NCBI RefSeq assembly: GCF_008364825.1
Contig: NZ_VTTO01000009.1
Span: 186,001 to 250,000, forward strand
Length of the DNA: 64,000 bases
Direction: 5' to 3'
DNA from: Azospirillum sp. B21
GTDB lineage: Bacteria > Pseudomonadota > Alphaproteobacteria > Azospirillales > Azospirillaceae
The position numbers and the translations under genes were made by a program. Each line of letters begins with the position of its first letter. Positions within the stretch are counted from its first letter, which is position 1. The notes under the pieces were generated by a model. That model did no database searches, was not told where the DNA came from, and saw nothing but the letters and a program-made list of their open reading frames with translations. Below, one piece after another: positions 7,122-15,996 of the stretch.

Positions 7122-9656
7122 TCAGTAAAGCCCGCCGGTCCCCAGCGTCGCCGCGGCCGGCGGCGCCTGGACGCCCGGCTGAGCGCCGTCGAAGCCTGCG
7201 TTCGGATCGCCCATCATGGCGCCGGCCCCCTGGACCGAGCCGTCCAGCACCATCTGCGGCTGGTCCGGGTTGGGTTCGGTGCCGGGCAGGAAGGCCTCCC
7301 AGATGGCGCGGCTGTCGCCGGGCTGGGCCAGTTGGCCGTTGGCAGGATTCACGCGGACGAGGCGCAGGCCAGGCGGCACGCGGAAGGGCGTGGCCGGCTT
7401 GTCCTTCAACGCCACCTGCATGACGTCCTTGAACACCGGCACCGCCGCGGAGCCGCCGGTCTCGCGGCTCCCCAGCGAGCGCGGCTGGTCGAAGCCGATG
7501 TAGGTGCCGACCACCAGATCGGGCGAGAAGCCGACGAACCACGCATCGTGGCTGTCGTTGGTGGTGCCGGTCTTGCCGGCCAGCGGCTTGCCCAGCGACT
7601 TCAGCGACGCGGCCGTGCCGCGCTGGACCACGCCTTCCAGAATCGAGACGATCTGGTAGGTGGTGCGCGGGTCGTTCACCTGCTCGCGGGTGTCGGGAAC
7701 CGCGGGGACGGCCATGCCGTCCTTCCAGGCGACGTTGGTGCAGCCTTCGCAGGCGCGGTTGTCGTGGCGGAACACGGTCTTGCCGTTGCGGTCCTGGACG
7801 CGGTCGATGAAGGTCGGCACCACCCGTTTGCCGCCATTGTCCAGCATGGCGTAGGCGGTGGCGAGCCGCAGGACCGTCGTCTCGCCGGCGCCCAGCGACA
7901 TCGGCAGGTAGGGCTGAAGGTTGTCGACGATGCCGAACTTCTCGACCAGAGCCTTGACCTTGTCCATGCCGATCTGCTGGGCCAGCCGGACGGTCATGAC
8001 GTTGCGCGACTTTTCGATGCCGACGCGCAACGGGGTCGGGCCGTAGAATTCGTGGCTGTAGTTCTCCGGCCGCCAGACCGGCTGCCCGCCGCCCGGATCG
8101 AAGGCGAAGGGCGCGTCCATCACCAGCGACGACGGGGTGAAGCCCTGGTTCAGCGCCGTCAGATAGACGAAGGGCTTGAAGGAGGAACCGGGCTGGCGCA
8201 GCGCCTGGGTGGCGCGGTTGAACACGCTCATGGCGGGAGAGAAGCCGCCGACCATCGCCAGCACGCGCCCGGTGTGGGGATCGAGCGCAACGAGGCCGCC
8301 CTGCACCTGCGGGATCTGACGCAAGGCGTAGCTGCCCGGCGGCAGTTCCTTCGCCGCCGCCTGGGCGCCCTTCTTGGCCGGCTTCTCGTCCTCGTCCTTG
8401 GCCGCCGGGCCGCTGATCGCCTCGACCAGCAGGATATCGCCCAGCTTGGCGACGTCCGACGGCTTGCGGATCGCCGGCCCCACGGCCTCGCCCTCCTTGG
8501 CCGCGCGGGCCCAGCGCAGTTCCGACAGCGGGATGCGTCCGCGGCTGCCGTCGGCCACACCGATGTCCAGCCCGTCCGCCTGATCGTCCTTCAACACGAC
8601 GGCCAGCTTCCAGCCCTCGGAGCCCCCGGGCGGCGGCATGGCGGCCAGCTTCTTCGGCCAGTTGTCGAAATTCTCCATCTTCGCCACCGGCCCGCGCCAG
8701 CCATGGCGGCGGTCGTAGGCGACCAGCCCGTCGCGCAGCGACTTGGTCGCCGCCGCCTGCAGCTGCGGGTTCATCGAGGCGCGCACCGACAGGCCGCCCT
8801 CATACAGCGCCTGCTCGCCATAGAGCTTCACCAGCTCGCGCCGGATCTCCTCGGCGAAATACTCGGCGGTCACCACCTCCTGCTCGTCGCGCCTGCGGGT
8901 CTGCAGCGGCCGGGCCTGGGCGGCCTTCGCCTCGTCGGGCGTGACGTAGCCGTCCTCCGACATGCGGCCGATCACCCAGTTGCGGCGGGCGACGGCGGCA
9001 TCGTGCTGGCGGTCGGGGTTGTAGTTGGAGGGCGCCTTGGGCAAGGCCGCCAGGAAGGCGACCTCCTCGATGCTCAGCTCGTCCAGCGCCTTGTTGAAAT
9101 AGTTCAGCGCCGCCGCCGCCACGCCGTAGGAGCGGTTCCCCAGGAAGATCTCATTGAGGTACAGCTCCATGATGCGGTCCTTGGTGAAGGCCCGCTCGAT
9201 GCGGACCGCCAGGATCGCCTCCTTGATCTTGCGGGCGAAGGATACCTCGTTGGTCAGCAGCATGTTCTTGGCGACCTGCTGCGTGATCGTGCTGGCGCCG
9301 ACCGGGCGGCGGTCGCGGCCGAAATTCTCGATGTTGGTCAGGATCGCGCGCAGGATGCCGAGCGGGTCGACGCCCTGGTGGGCGTAGAAATTCTTGTCCT
9401 CGGCCGCCATGAAGGCGTTGATGACCTGCCGCGGCATGGCGTCGATGGGCACGAAGATGCGGCGTTCCGACGCGAATTCCGCCATCAGCCGCCCGTCGCC
9501 CGCATAGATGCGCGTGGTCACCGGCGGCTCGTAGTTGGCCAGCTTGGTGTAGTCGGGCAGGTCCTGGTCGTAGTGGTCCAACAGGAAGACCAGCCCCCCG
9601 GCACCGGCAAGAGCCAGCATTACGAAGGCCATCAGCAAGGACAGAAGAAGGCGCAT
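7122..9656 (-). CDS. mrcA: Penicillin-binding protein 1A (bifunctional class A PBP)
   Basis: Polymerises and cross-links peptidoglycan at the periplasmic face of the inner membrane. 844 residues. A membrane anchor at 4-26 is followed by the GT51 glycosyltransferase domain, with the catalytic Glu86 in AAEDKNFYAHQG and the GASTITQQVAKN motif. An OB-like insert between the two catalytic domains (about residues 330-430) is typical of PBP1A. The transpeptidase has the nucleophile Ser491 in PGSSFKPF, the KSRN motif, and KTG at 695-697 in AGKTGTTNDSHDAWF. A Pro/Gly/Gln-rich tail ends the protein. A GCAGGAT ribosome-binding site precedes the start. The AMIN amidase gene lies upstream in the same direction, separated by about 240 bases, so the two wall enzymes may be separately transcribed. 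Confidence 0.95.
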   Translation of the reverse strand: MRLLLSLLMAFVMLALAGAGGLVFLLDHYDQDLPDYTKLANYEPPVTTRIYAGDGRLMAEFASERRIFVPIDAMPRQVINAFMAAEDKNFYAHQGVDPLGILRAILTNIENFGRDRRPVGASTITQQVAKNMLLTNEVSFARKIKEAILAVRIERAFTKDRIMELYLNEIFLGNRSYGVAAAALNYFNKALDELSIEEVAFLAALPKAPSNYNPDRQHDAAVARRNWVIGRMSEDGYVTPDEAKAAQARPLQTRRRDEQEVVTAEYFAEEIRRELVKLYGEQALYEGGLSVRASMNPQLQAAATKSLRDGLVAYDRRHGWRGPVAKMENFDNWPKKLAAMPPPGGSEGWKLAVVLKDDQADGLDIGVADGSRGRIPLSELRWARAAKEGEAVGPAIRKPSDVAKLGDILLVEAISGPAAKDEDEKPAKKGAQAAAKELPPGSYALRQIPQVQGGLVALDPHTGRVLAMVGGFSPAMSVFNRATQALRQPGSSFKPFVYLTALNQGFTPSSLVMDAPFAFDPGGGQPVWRPENYSHEFYGPTPLRVGIEKSRNVMTVRLAQQIGMDKVKALVEKFGIVDNLQPYLPMSLGAGETTVLRLATAYAMLDNGGKRVVPTFIDRVQDRNGKTVFRHDNRACEGCTNVAWKDGMAVPAVPDTREQVNDPRTTYQIVSILEGVVQRGTAASLKSLGKPLAGKTGTTNDSHDAWFVGFSPDLVVGTYIGFDQPRSLGSRETGGSAAVPVFKDVMQVALKDKPATPFRVPPGLRLVRVNPANGQLAQPGDSRAIWEAFLPGTEPNPDQPQMVLDGSVQGAGAMMGDPNAGFDGAQPGVQAPPAAATLGTGGLY

Positions 9657-9895
9657 GACCGATCCTGCAAGAAACGACGAACGGCGCGACCGGCACCGTC
9701 CCGTTTCCGGGATGCGGAGCGCAAGGCGCGTCTGACTGGGCGGCGCATCCTACACCGCCGCGATGCGAAGTGCCGCCCCCGTTCCCGTCATGTCAGGAAA
9801 ATGTGACGCGCAGAGGGCGCCCGCGAAAAAGTGCCCGCGCGGAGGGGGTAAGCCGCCCGGCCAGGCCCCAGCCTCGCAAGCCCGACCCGGCAAGC

Positions 9896-11446
9896 TCAGC
9901 TCCGTTGGGCGCCGTGCAGCCAGCGGAAATAGGCGTCGATGGTGCGGGCCAGCCCGCGGCCCAACCGTTCGCGGTGCGCGGCGGAGGCCAGCAGCCCGGC
10001 ATCCTTGCGGTTCGACAGATAGCCCATCTCGACCAGCACCGACGGCACGTCGGGGGCCGTCAGCACGGCGAAGCCGGCCTGCCGGTGCGGCTTGCTGGGG
10101 ATCAGCGGCACCTCGCGTCCCAGACTCTGCAGGGCCAGCGTCGCGAAACGCTTGGAATGGTTCTTCGTATCGCGTTGGGCCAGATCGATCAGGATGTTGG
10201 CGACCAGCGGGTTCTCGCCCGACAGGTCGAGCCCGACCAGCGCGTCGGCCCGGTTTTCCTTGGCGGCCAGCATCTCCGCCTCGCGGTCCGACGCCTTGTC
10301 CGACAGGGTGTAGATCGACAGGCCCCGCATGTCGCCGCTGCTGATGCTGTCGGCATGCAGCGAGATGAACAGGTCGGCCCCGGCCTCGCGCCCGATGGCG
10401 ACGCGGTCGCGCAGGCGGATGAACACGTCGGCATCGCGGGTCAGCCTGACACGGTAGCGGCCGGTCGCCTCCAACTGGCGCTTCACTTCCCTGGCGGCGG
10501 CGAGCGTGATGTCCTTCTCATAGATGCCGCCGACGCCGACGGCGCCGGGGTCCTGGCCGCCATGGCCCGGGTCGAGCACGATCAGCGGCTTTTCCGCCAC
10601 GGTGGGCGGTTTGCTGTCCGGCAGCGGCGGGGCGGAGGGCAGCGCGGCCGGAATCAGCTGCGCCGGTGGAATCGGCGGCAGCGGCGCGAAGGGCGGCGGG
10701 ACGGAGACGATCCCGCTGGCTGGCGGATCGTCCTGAGGAGATGGCGCCGGAGCAGGAACAGGCATCGGGACGGTCATCGCCGACGCCACGACCGCACCCA
10801 TCGTCAGCTGACCCTTGCCGGACGCCGTGCCGGACGCCGCCCCCGCTCCCATCTTGCCACCAGATACCGCTGCGAGGTGGCGGAACTCCGCCGCCGTCGT
10901 CTTTTCCAGGTCGAGGACGAGGCGCGGCTGGCGGCCGTCGCGCGGCGGGATCATGTAGCCTTCCCGCAGCTTGGCCGGACCGACGGTCTCGAAGGTCAGG
11001 CGCGTCCCGCGCGGGCCGCCCGCCGCATGGTGGTAGCGCGCGACCACCCCCTTGCCCTCAACCGGCAACGATCCGCCGGGCCAGACCAGATCGGGCAGAT
11101 CGACGATGATGCGGTAGGGATCGGCGGCCAGCGACACGCTGAAGGACACCGGGTCGCTCACCTCCAGCACGAAGCGGGTCTTGTCGGGATGGATGCCCAG
11201 CCGGGCATCGACCACCGCGGTGCGCGGCGGCGGGGACGGCAGCGCCGCCGTGGTCTGGGCGGCGGCGGTCTGTGCGGCAGGAAGGCCGGCAAGAAACACC
11301 AGCGCCAGCAGGACCGGCAGCACCGCGCCCAGCGCACGCGCAAGCCCCCGCGTCACGGCGCCGCGCCCGACCCCGCACTTGGGATGGGCGGCAGTCGGCA
11401 GGCGGTCGGGCATGGCGGCGGGCGGCGGGCTGGGCGGCCGTTGCAT
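9896..11446 (-). CDS. amiC: N-acetylmuramoyl-L-alanine amidase with AMIN domain (AmiC-like)
   Basis: Periplasmic zinc amidase that cleaves the stem peptide from peptidoglycan during daughter-cell separation. 516 residues. The signal sequence is at about residues 32-60, preceded by a basic, Pro-rich lead. The AMIN domain (about 80-190) directs such enzymes to the septum. A Pro-rich linker follows, then the Amidase_3 domain from about 295, with the zinc-binding VLDPGHGGQDPGA motif, the second ligand region in GIYEKDITL, and the third His in FISLHADS. The C-terminal VLVEMGYLSNRKD holds the catalytic Glu. GGGGAGA precedes the start codon. The long N-terminal lead before the hydrophobic core suggests the true start could be further in, at Met12. 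Downstream is mrcA. Confidence 0.93.
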   Translation of the reverse strand: MQRPPSPPPAAMPDRLPTAAHPKCGVGRGAVTRGLARALGAVLPVLLALVFLAGLPAAQTAAAQTTAALPSPPPRTAVVDARLGIHPDKTRFVLEVSDPVSFSVSLAADPYRIIVDLPDLVWPGGSLPVEGKGVVARYHHAAGGPRGTRLTFETVGPAKLREGYMIPPRDGRQPRLVLDLEKTTAAEFRHLAAVSGGKMGAGAASGTASGKGQLTMGAVVASAMTVPMPVPAPAPSPQDDPPASGIVSVPPPFAPLPPIPPAQLIPAALPSAPPLPDSKPPTVAEKPLIVLDPGHGGQDPGAVGVGGIYEKDITLAAAREVKRQLEATGRYRVRLTRDADVFIRLRDRVAIGREAGADLFISLHADSISSGDMRGLSIYTLSDKASDREAEMLAAKENRADALVGLDLSGENPLVANILIDLAQRDTKNHSKRFATLALQSLGREVPLIPSKPHRQAGFAVLTAPDVPSVLVEMGYLSNRKDAGLLASAAHRERLGRGLARTIDAYFRWLHGAQRS

Positions 11447-12131
11447 CGTGTCTCCCCGGTGGCGGACGGCGGGCGGACGACCAGCTATAGCCCAGCCAAT
11501 TCAACGCCCTCAACGCGGAACGTCACAGCCGGTCTCAATTCCGGACCGGGGTGCCGTTCCTGCAACAGTGACCGCGCGCCCCGCCGCCGCGGCCATCCCG
11601 GCAGCGGCCCGACTCGCGGTTCCGGGGGAAAGTCGCGCTTACGCTTCCCCGGGACGAACTTGTTCGCCGAATCGGCGCATTTCCGCGTTGTGCAAGAGGG
11701 ATCGCTTGTCTATGGTATCTTTGCGACAGACCGCAATTCGCCAGATTCGGGTCGGACTCCCAAGGTGAGCGCCGATTCGCTGATCCCCGGAACTCGATTC
11801 CATCGATCCGGAGGTCAGCCGATCGTCGGTCACGGGGCCGTCCAAGGGGCTGCGGCGTCGCCTCCGACACCGCCTGTCCGGCCATCCGCGCCGGAGGGAC
11901 GTCGCGGGGTGGCGCGTTCGGATTGGCGGTGAGAGGACGAAACCTCGAAGCTGGCTGTGGCCGCAAGGCGGCAGCCCGGCGCGTGTCGACCGGGCCGTCC
12001 TGGCTGCTCTCGTCAGCGCCGTTCGGCGGTTCCGGTCCGTCGTGCCGTATGCTTCGCCCACAACAGACGCTGCGTCCAGGCGGCCCGACCGGTCGCGCGG
12101 GTTCCCTGGGTCGCGCCGTTGAGGACCGTAT
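11447..12131. other. Divergent region between amiC and rne, mostly a long rne leader
   Basis: 685 bases with no convincing gene. A promoter candidate for rne lies at 11688-11716, which leaves an untranslated leader of about 400 bases. Long rne leaders are known to mediate autoregulation by RNase E in enterobacteria; whether this one folds comparably cannot be judged by eye. The amiC promoter must also lie here but is not obvious. Confidence 0.5.
11688..11716 (+). promoter_or_regulatory. Candidate promoter for rne
   Basis: TTGTGC at 11688-11693 and TATGGT at 11711-11716 are separated by 17 bases, a reasonable sigma-70-type pair, and the surroundings are locally less GC-rich. Transcription would begin near 11723. 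Confidence 0.45.
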
Positions 12132-15100
12132 ATGGCCAAGCGCATGCTGGTGGACGCCACGCACCCGGAAGAAACCCGGGTCGCCGTGGTCAATGGTAAC
12201 CGGCTGGAAGAACTCGACTTCGAGATCGCCAGCCGCAAGCAGCTGAAGGGCAACATCTACCTCGCGAAAGTGACGCGGGTGGAGCCTTCGCTCCAGGCGG
12301 CCTTCGTGGAATATGGCGGCAACCGCCACGGCTTCCTCGCCTTCTCCGAAATCCACCCCGACTATTACCGCATCCCCGTCGCCGACCGCGAAGCCCTGCT
12401 GGCCGAAGAGCGCCGGCTGGAGGAGCAGGCGGAAGCCCGTGCCGAGGCCGCCGCCGACGGCGCCGTGATGGGCGAGCCGATCCGCCCCGAGCAGGTGGTC
12501 GAGGAATGGTCGCCGATGCCCTCGCCCATCGCGCCGGAGGCGTCCGACGAGGATGCCGGCGACGAGGACGGTGAGGACGGCGAGGACGAAGGCAATGGCG
12601 GCGAGGAGCGGACCGCTCCGACCGAAGCCGCCGCCCAGGACGCCGCCCAGTCCGCCGACGCCCCCGACATGGTCGGCGGCGACGAGGATGAAGAGGTCGA
12701 GACCCAGCGCCGCCGCTCGCGCCCGCTGCGCTCCTACAAGATCCAGGAAGTGGTGAAGCGCCGGCAGGTCATGCTGGTGCAGGTGACGAAGGAGGAGCGC
12801 GGCAACAAGGGTGCCGCCCTGACCACCTACCTGTCGCTGCCCGGCCGCTACTGCGTCCTGATGCCCAACACCGGCCGTGGCGGCGGGATTTCCCGCAAGA
12901 TCACCAACCCGGCCGATCGCAAGCGCCTGAAGGAAATCCTGTCGGATCTCGACATTCCCGACGGCATGGCGGTCATCCTGCGCACCGCCGGTCTGGAACG
13001 CTCCAAGCCCGAGATCAAGCGCGACCTGGAATATCTGCTGCGCCTGTGGGACGACATCCGCGAACAGACGCTGAAGTCGTCGGCGCCCTGCCTCATCTAT
13101 GAAGAGGCCAACCTGATCAAGCGGTCGATCCGCGATCTGTACTCCAACGACATCGACGAGATCTGGGTCGAGGGCGAGGCCGGCTTCCGCACGGCGCGCG
13201 AGTTCATGGACATGCTGATGCCGGGCCATTCCCAGCGCGTCCAGCTGTACCGCGACAGCCAGATCCCGCTGTTCCACCGCTATCAGGTGGAAACCCAGAT
13301 CGACGCCATCCACAGCCCGGTGGTGCAGTTGCGCTCCGGCGGATACATCGTCATCAACCCGACCGAGGCGCTGGTCTCCATCGACGTCAACTCCGGCAAG
13401 TCGACCCGCGAGCGCAACATCGAGGAAACCGCCTACAAGACCAACCTGGAGGCCGCCGACGAGGTGGCGCGCCAGCTGCGTCTGCGCGATCTGGCCGGCC
13501 TGATCGTCATCGACTTCATCGACATGGAGGAGCCGCGGAACAACGCCGCCGTCGAGCGCCGCATGAAGGAGGCGATGAAGAACGACCGGGCGCGCATCCA
13601 GCTCGGCCGCATCTCCGCCTTCGGCCTTCTGGAGTTGTCGCGCCAGCGTCTGCGCCCGTCGCTGCTGGAGACCAACTTTGAGCGCTGCCCGCACTGCTCG
13701 GGCACCGGCGTCGTCCGTTCGGTCGAATCCGCCTCGCTGCACGTCCTGCGTGCCATCGAGGAAGAGGGCATCCGCAAGCGGTCGGCGGAGATCACCATCT
13801 ACGTCCCAACCTCCATCGCGCTCTACATCCTCAACCAGAAGCGCGGTGAGCTGGCCAAGATCGAGGAGCGTCACAGCTTCCACGTCATGGTCCAGGCCGA
13901 CGACGGCCTGATCGCCCCGGACCACCGTCTGGAGCGCAACAAGGCCCGCCTGCCCGACGAAGACGGTCCGCTGGTCAGCGCAGACCGCGTCATGGCCGAG
14001 ACCGATCGTGCGCTCGCCGCCGAGCCGGTCGTCGAGCCGGTCGAGGAGGAGGCCGAGGTCGAGACCGCCCAGGCCGAGGAAGCCGGCGAGCGCGCCGAGG
14101 CCAACGGCACCAATGGCGAAGGCAATGGCGAGGATCGCCGCCGCCGCCGCCGCCGCCGCCGTGGCCGGGGCCGTGACCGCGAGGAAGGCCGCGTCGAAGG
14201 CGACACCGCCGGTACGGGCGAAGACGCCGAGGAGTCCGACGAGACGGGCGACGAGGCCGCCGAGACCAGCCTGCCGGTTGCCGCCGAGGCGATCCCCGGC
14301 GCTGCCATCTCCGAGCCGGCCGAAGACGACGACTCGGATGAGGACGAGGGCGACGGAGAGGGCGAGGGCGACGAGGAGACCGGCGCCGACGCCGGCGATC
14401 GCAACGGCGATGGCCGCAAGAAGCGTCGCCGCGGCAAGCGCGGTGGTCGCCGCCGGTCCCGCCGCGAAGGTGCGGAAGGGCTGGAGGGCGGCGAGGAGAC
14501 CGCTGCCGATCAGTCGCCTGCCGCTCCGGCCGAAGCCGCTCCTGTCCAGGCGCCCGCACAGTCTCCCGCCGAGGCGTCCGACCTCGACTGGATCCTGGCC
14601 GGCGAGAGCGCTCCGGCACACGTCGCGGAAGAGGCTCCGGTTCCGGTGCCTGCGACCGAGCCGCCGGTGACCGCTCCGGCCCCGGCCGAAGCAGCCGCCG
14701 AGAAGGCTCCGGCCAAGAAGGCGTCCCGCAAGCGCAAGGCTGCCGCCGAAGCCCCGGTCGAGGCCGCTCCGGCGGTCGCCGAAGCGCCGGCCAAGAAGGC
14801 GTCCCGCAAGCGCAAGGCCGCTGCCGAAGCTCCGGCCGAAGCCGCTCCGGTGGTTGCCGAAGCACCGGCCAAGAAGGCGTCGCGCAAGCGCAAGGTTGTT
14901 GCCGAGGCTCCGGTGGAGGTCGCTCCCGCTGCCGCGCCTGCCGTCGCCGAAGCGCCGGCCAAGGGCCGCAAGCGCAAGGCCGCCGCTGCGGAAGCCCCGG
15001 CTGAGGTCGCGACAGACACGGCTCCGGCCAAAAAGGCGTCGCGCAAGCGCAAGGCCGCTGCCGAAGCTCCGGCCGAAGCCGCACCCGCCGCCGCTCCAGC

Positions 15101-15212
15101 AGCGCCCGAGCAGGCTCCGGCCGCCGCTTCGGAGCCTGCTGCGGCTCCTGCTGCGGCCGGCGACAACGGCGATGCCTCCGCCAAGCCGCGTCGCGGCTGG
15201 TGGAAGCGGTAA
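12132..15212 (+). CDS. rne: Ribonuclease E/G family endoribonuclease
   Basis: Essential single-strand-specific endonuclease that initiates mRNA decay and processes rRNA and tRNA precursors, usually as scaffold of a degradosome at the inner membrane. 1026 residues. The N-terminal S1 domain is interrupted by a long acidic insert (about residues 125-195, rich in Glu and Asp). The catalytic Asp pair is D418 in SIDVNSGKS and D461 in VIDFIDM, 43 residues apart as in E. coli RNase E. The zinc-link CPHC is at 519-522. From about residue 650 the protein is low-complexity, with acidic tracts and Arg-rich blocks (RRRRRRRRGRGR), followed by Lys/Arg/Ala/Pro repeats. It ends with GWWKR. GAGGA lies six bases before the ATG. 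A terminator follows the gene. Confidence 0.95.
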   Translation: MAKRMLVDATHPEETRVAVVNGNRLEELDFEIASRKQLKGNIYLAKVTRVEPSLQAAFVEYGGNRHGFLAFSEIHPDYYRIPVADREALLAEERRLEEQAEARAEAAADGAVMGEPIRPEQVVEEWSPMPSPIAPEASDEDAGDEDGEDGEDEGNGGEERTAPTEAAAQDAAQSADAPDMVGGDEDEEVETQRRRSRPLRSYKIQEVVKRRQVMLVQVTKEERGNKGAALTTYLSLPGRYCVLMPNTGRGGGISRKITNPADRKRLKEILSDLDIPDGMAVILRTAGLERSKPEIKRDLEYLLRLWDDIREQTLKSSAPCLIYEEANLIKRSIRDLYSNDIDEIWVEGEAGFRTAREFMDMLMPGHSQRVQLYRDSQIPLFHRYQVETQIDAIHSPVVQLRSGGYIVINPTEALVSIDVNSGKSTRERNIEETAYKTNLEAADEVARQLRLRDLAGLIVIDFIDMEEPRNNAAVERRMKEAMKNDRARIQLGRISAFGLLELSRQRLRPSLLETNFERCPHCSGTGVVRSVESASLHVLRAIEEEGIRKRSAEITIYVPTSIALYILNQKRGELAKIEERHSFHVMVQADDGLIAPDHRLERNKARLPDEDGPLVSADRVMAETDRALAAEPVVEPVEEEAEVETAQAEEAGERAEANGTNGEGNGEDRRRRRRRRRGRGRDREEGRVEGDTAGTGEDAEESDETGDEAAETSLPVAAEAIPGAAISEPAEDDDSDEDEGDGEGEGDEETGADAGDRNGDGRKKRRRGKRGGRRRSRREGAEGLEGGEETAADQSPAAPAEAAPVQAPAQSPAEASDLDWILAGESAPAHVAEEAPVPVPATEPPVTAPAPAEAAAEKAPAKKASRKRKAAAEAPVEAAPAVAEAPAKKASRKRKAAAEAPAEAAPVVAEAPAKKASRKRKVVAEAPVEVAPAAAPAVAEAPAKGRKRKAAAAEAPAEVATDTAPAKKASRKRKAAAEAPAEAAPAAAPAAPEQAPAAASEPAAAPAAAGDNGDASAKPRRGWWKR
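14712..15060 (+). repeat. Tandem repeats encoding the RNase E tail
   Basis: Five copies of a segment beginning with A-K-K-A-S-R-K-R-K (one variant A-K-G-R-K-R-K) start at 14712, 14790, 14868, 14958 and 15027. The first three are spaced exactly 78 bp (26 codons) apart; the later two are offset by 90 and 69 bp. Between the basic cores lie A/E/P-rich spacers. The repeats likely bind RNA or partner proteins and may vary in copy number between strains. Confidence 0.85.
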
Positions 15213-15242
15213 GCCGAACGGCCCATCAGGACCTCTGGAAAT

Positions 15243-15274
15243 GGAAAAGGCGCCGCGAGGCGCCTTTTCCTTTT
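15243..15274 (+). terminator. Terminator of rne
   Basis: GGAAAAGGCGCC and GGCGCCTTTTCC form a near-perfect stem around GCGA, followed by TTTT, about 30 bases after the rne stop. Confidence 0.85.
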
Positions 15275-15312
15275 CCCGGACGTTATCTTTCCGCCACAGG
15301 ACAGGTCGGACC

Positions 15313-15864
15313 ATGAGCAAGGCCTTCACCCGCGAGAACGACACGCCTGACGACGACGATCTCGACGATCCGGCACCGCTTCCGCAGGGCTTCAAGAACT
15401 ACATGACGCCGCCCGGCTTCCAGCGCATGCAGGAGGAACTGCGCCACCTGCTGCGGGTGGAGCGGCCGAAGGTGGTGGAGGTGGTGTCCTGGGCCGCCGG
15501 CAACGGCGACCGGTCCGAGAACGGCGATTATCTCTATGGCAAGAAACGCCTGCGCGAGATCGACCGCCGCATCCGCTTCCTGAACAAGCGGTTGGAATCG
15601 GCGGTGGTGGTCAATCCACAGGACCAGAAGAACCGCGAACAGGTCTTCTTCGGAGCCACCGTCACCTATGCCCGTGAGGACGGGTCGGAGAATACCATCA
15701 CCATCGTCGGCGCCGACGAGGTCGATCCCGACCGCGGCCATGTCAGCTGGATCTCCCCCATCGCCCGCGCGCTGCTTAAGGCGCGGGAGGGCGACCTGGT
15801 GGACGTGCGCACACCGGCCGGGATGGAACAGGTGGAGGTGCTGGAGATCAGGTACGCGGGGTGA
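15313..15864 (+). CDS. greB: Transcription elongation factor GreB
   Basis: Binds the RNA polymerase secondary channel and stimulates cleavage of backtracked RNA. 183 residues. An acidic N-terminal extension (DTPDDDDLDDP) precedes the GreA/GreB coiled coil with the characteristic tip: GNGDRSENGDYLYGKKRLRE contains the acidic D/E residues that coordinate Mg in the polymerase active site. The C-terminal FKBP-like domain carries ISPIARALLKAREGD, typical of GreB. The start at 15313 follows CAGG. It is separated from rne by a terminator, so it probably has its own promoter. The plain GreB length is about 160, and the excess is the acidic N-terminus. Confidence 0.93.
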   Translation: MSKAFTRENDTPDDDDLDDPAPLPQGFKNYMTPPGFQRMQEELRHLLRVERPKVVEVVSWAAGNGDRSENGDYLYGKKRLREIDRRIRFLNKRLESAVVVNPQDQKNREQVFFGATVTYAREDGSENTITIVGADEVDPDRGHVSWISPIARALLKAREGDLVDVRTPAGMEQVEVLEIRYAG

Positions 15865-15872
15865 GTGGGGGC

Positions 15873-15987
15873 GTTAGACCCCCACCTAACCTCCCCCGCT
15901 GAGCGGGGGAGGGACTGCCGCTGCACGCCAACAAAGGTCCAATTTCCTCCCCCGCCCAGCGGGGGAGGATCAAGGTGGGGGTCTAAC
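15873..15987. repeat. REP-like palindromic element, copy 2
   Basis: This copy has a perfect 15-bp outer inverted repeat, GTTAGACCCCCACCT at 15873-15887 and its complement at 15973-15987. It encloses two hairpins built on CCTCCCCCGC and GCGGGGGAGG. It fills the space between the convergent greB and thiC stops and may end transcripts from both. Confidence 0.85.
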
Positions 15988-15996
15988 TTCCCACAT

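Noticed and set aside
4450..7542. Long minus-strand open frame opposite the MBOAT and SGNH genes
   Set aside because: A composition shadow of real plus-strand genes with conserved MBOAT and SGNH motifs.
14712..15060. CRISPR-like array
   Set aside because: The repeats are translated, spaced by codon multiples, and lie within the rne tail; there are no cas genes.
11535..15395. Very long minus-strand open frame opposite rne
   Set aside because: Its length reflects the absence of stop codons opposite GC-biased, repetitive coding sequence. Composition is repetitive and unlike a real protein, while rne is unmistakable.
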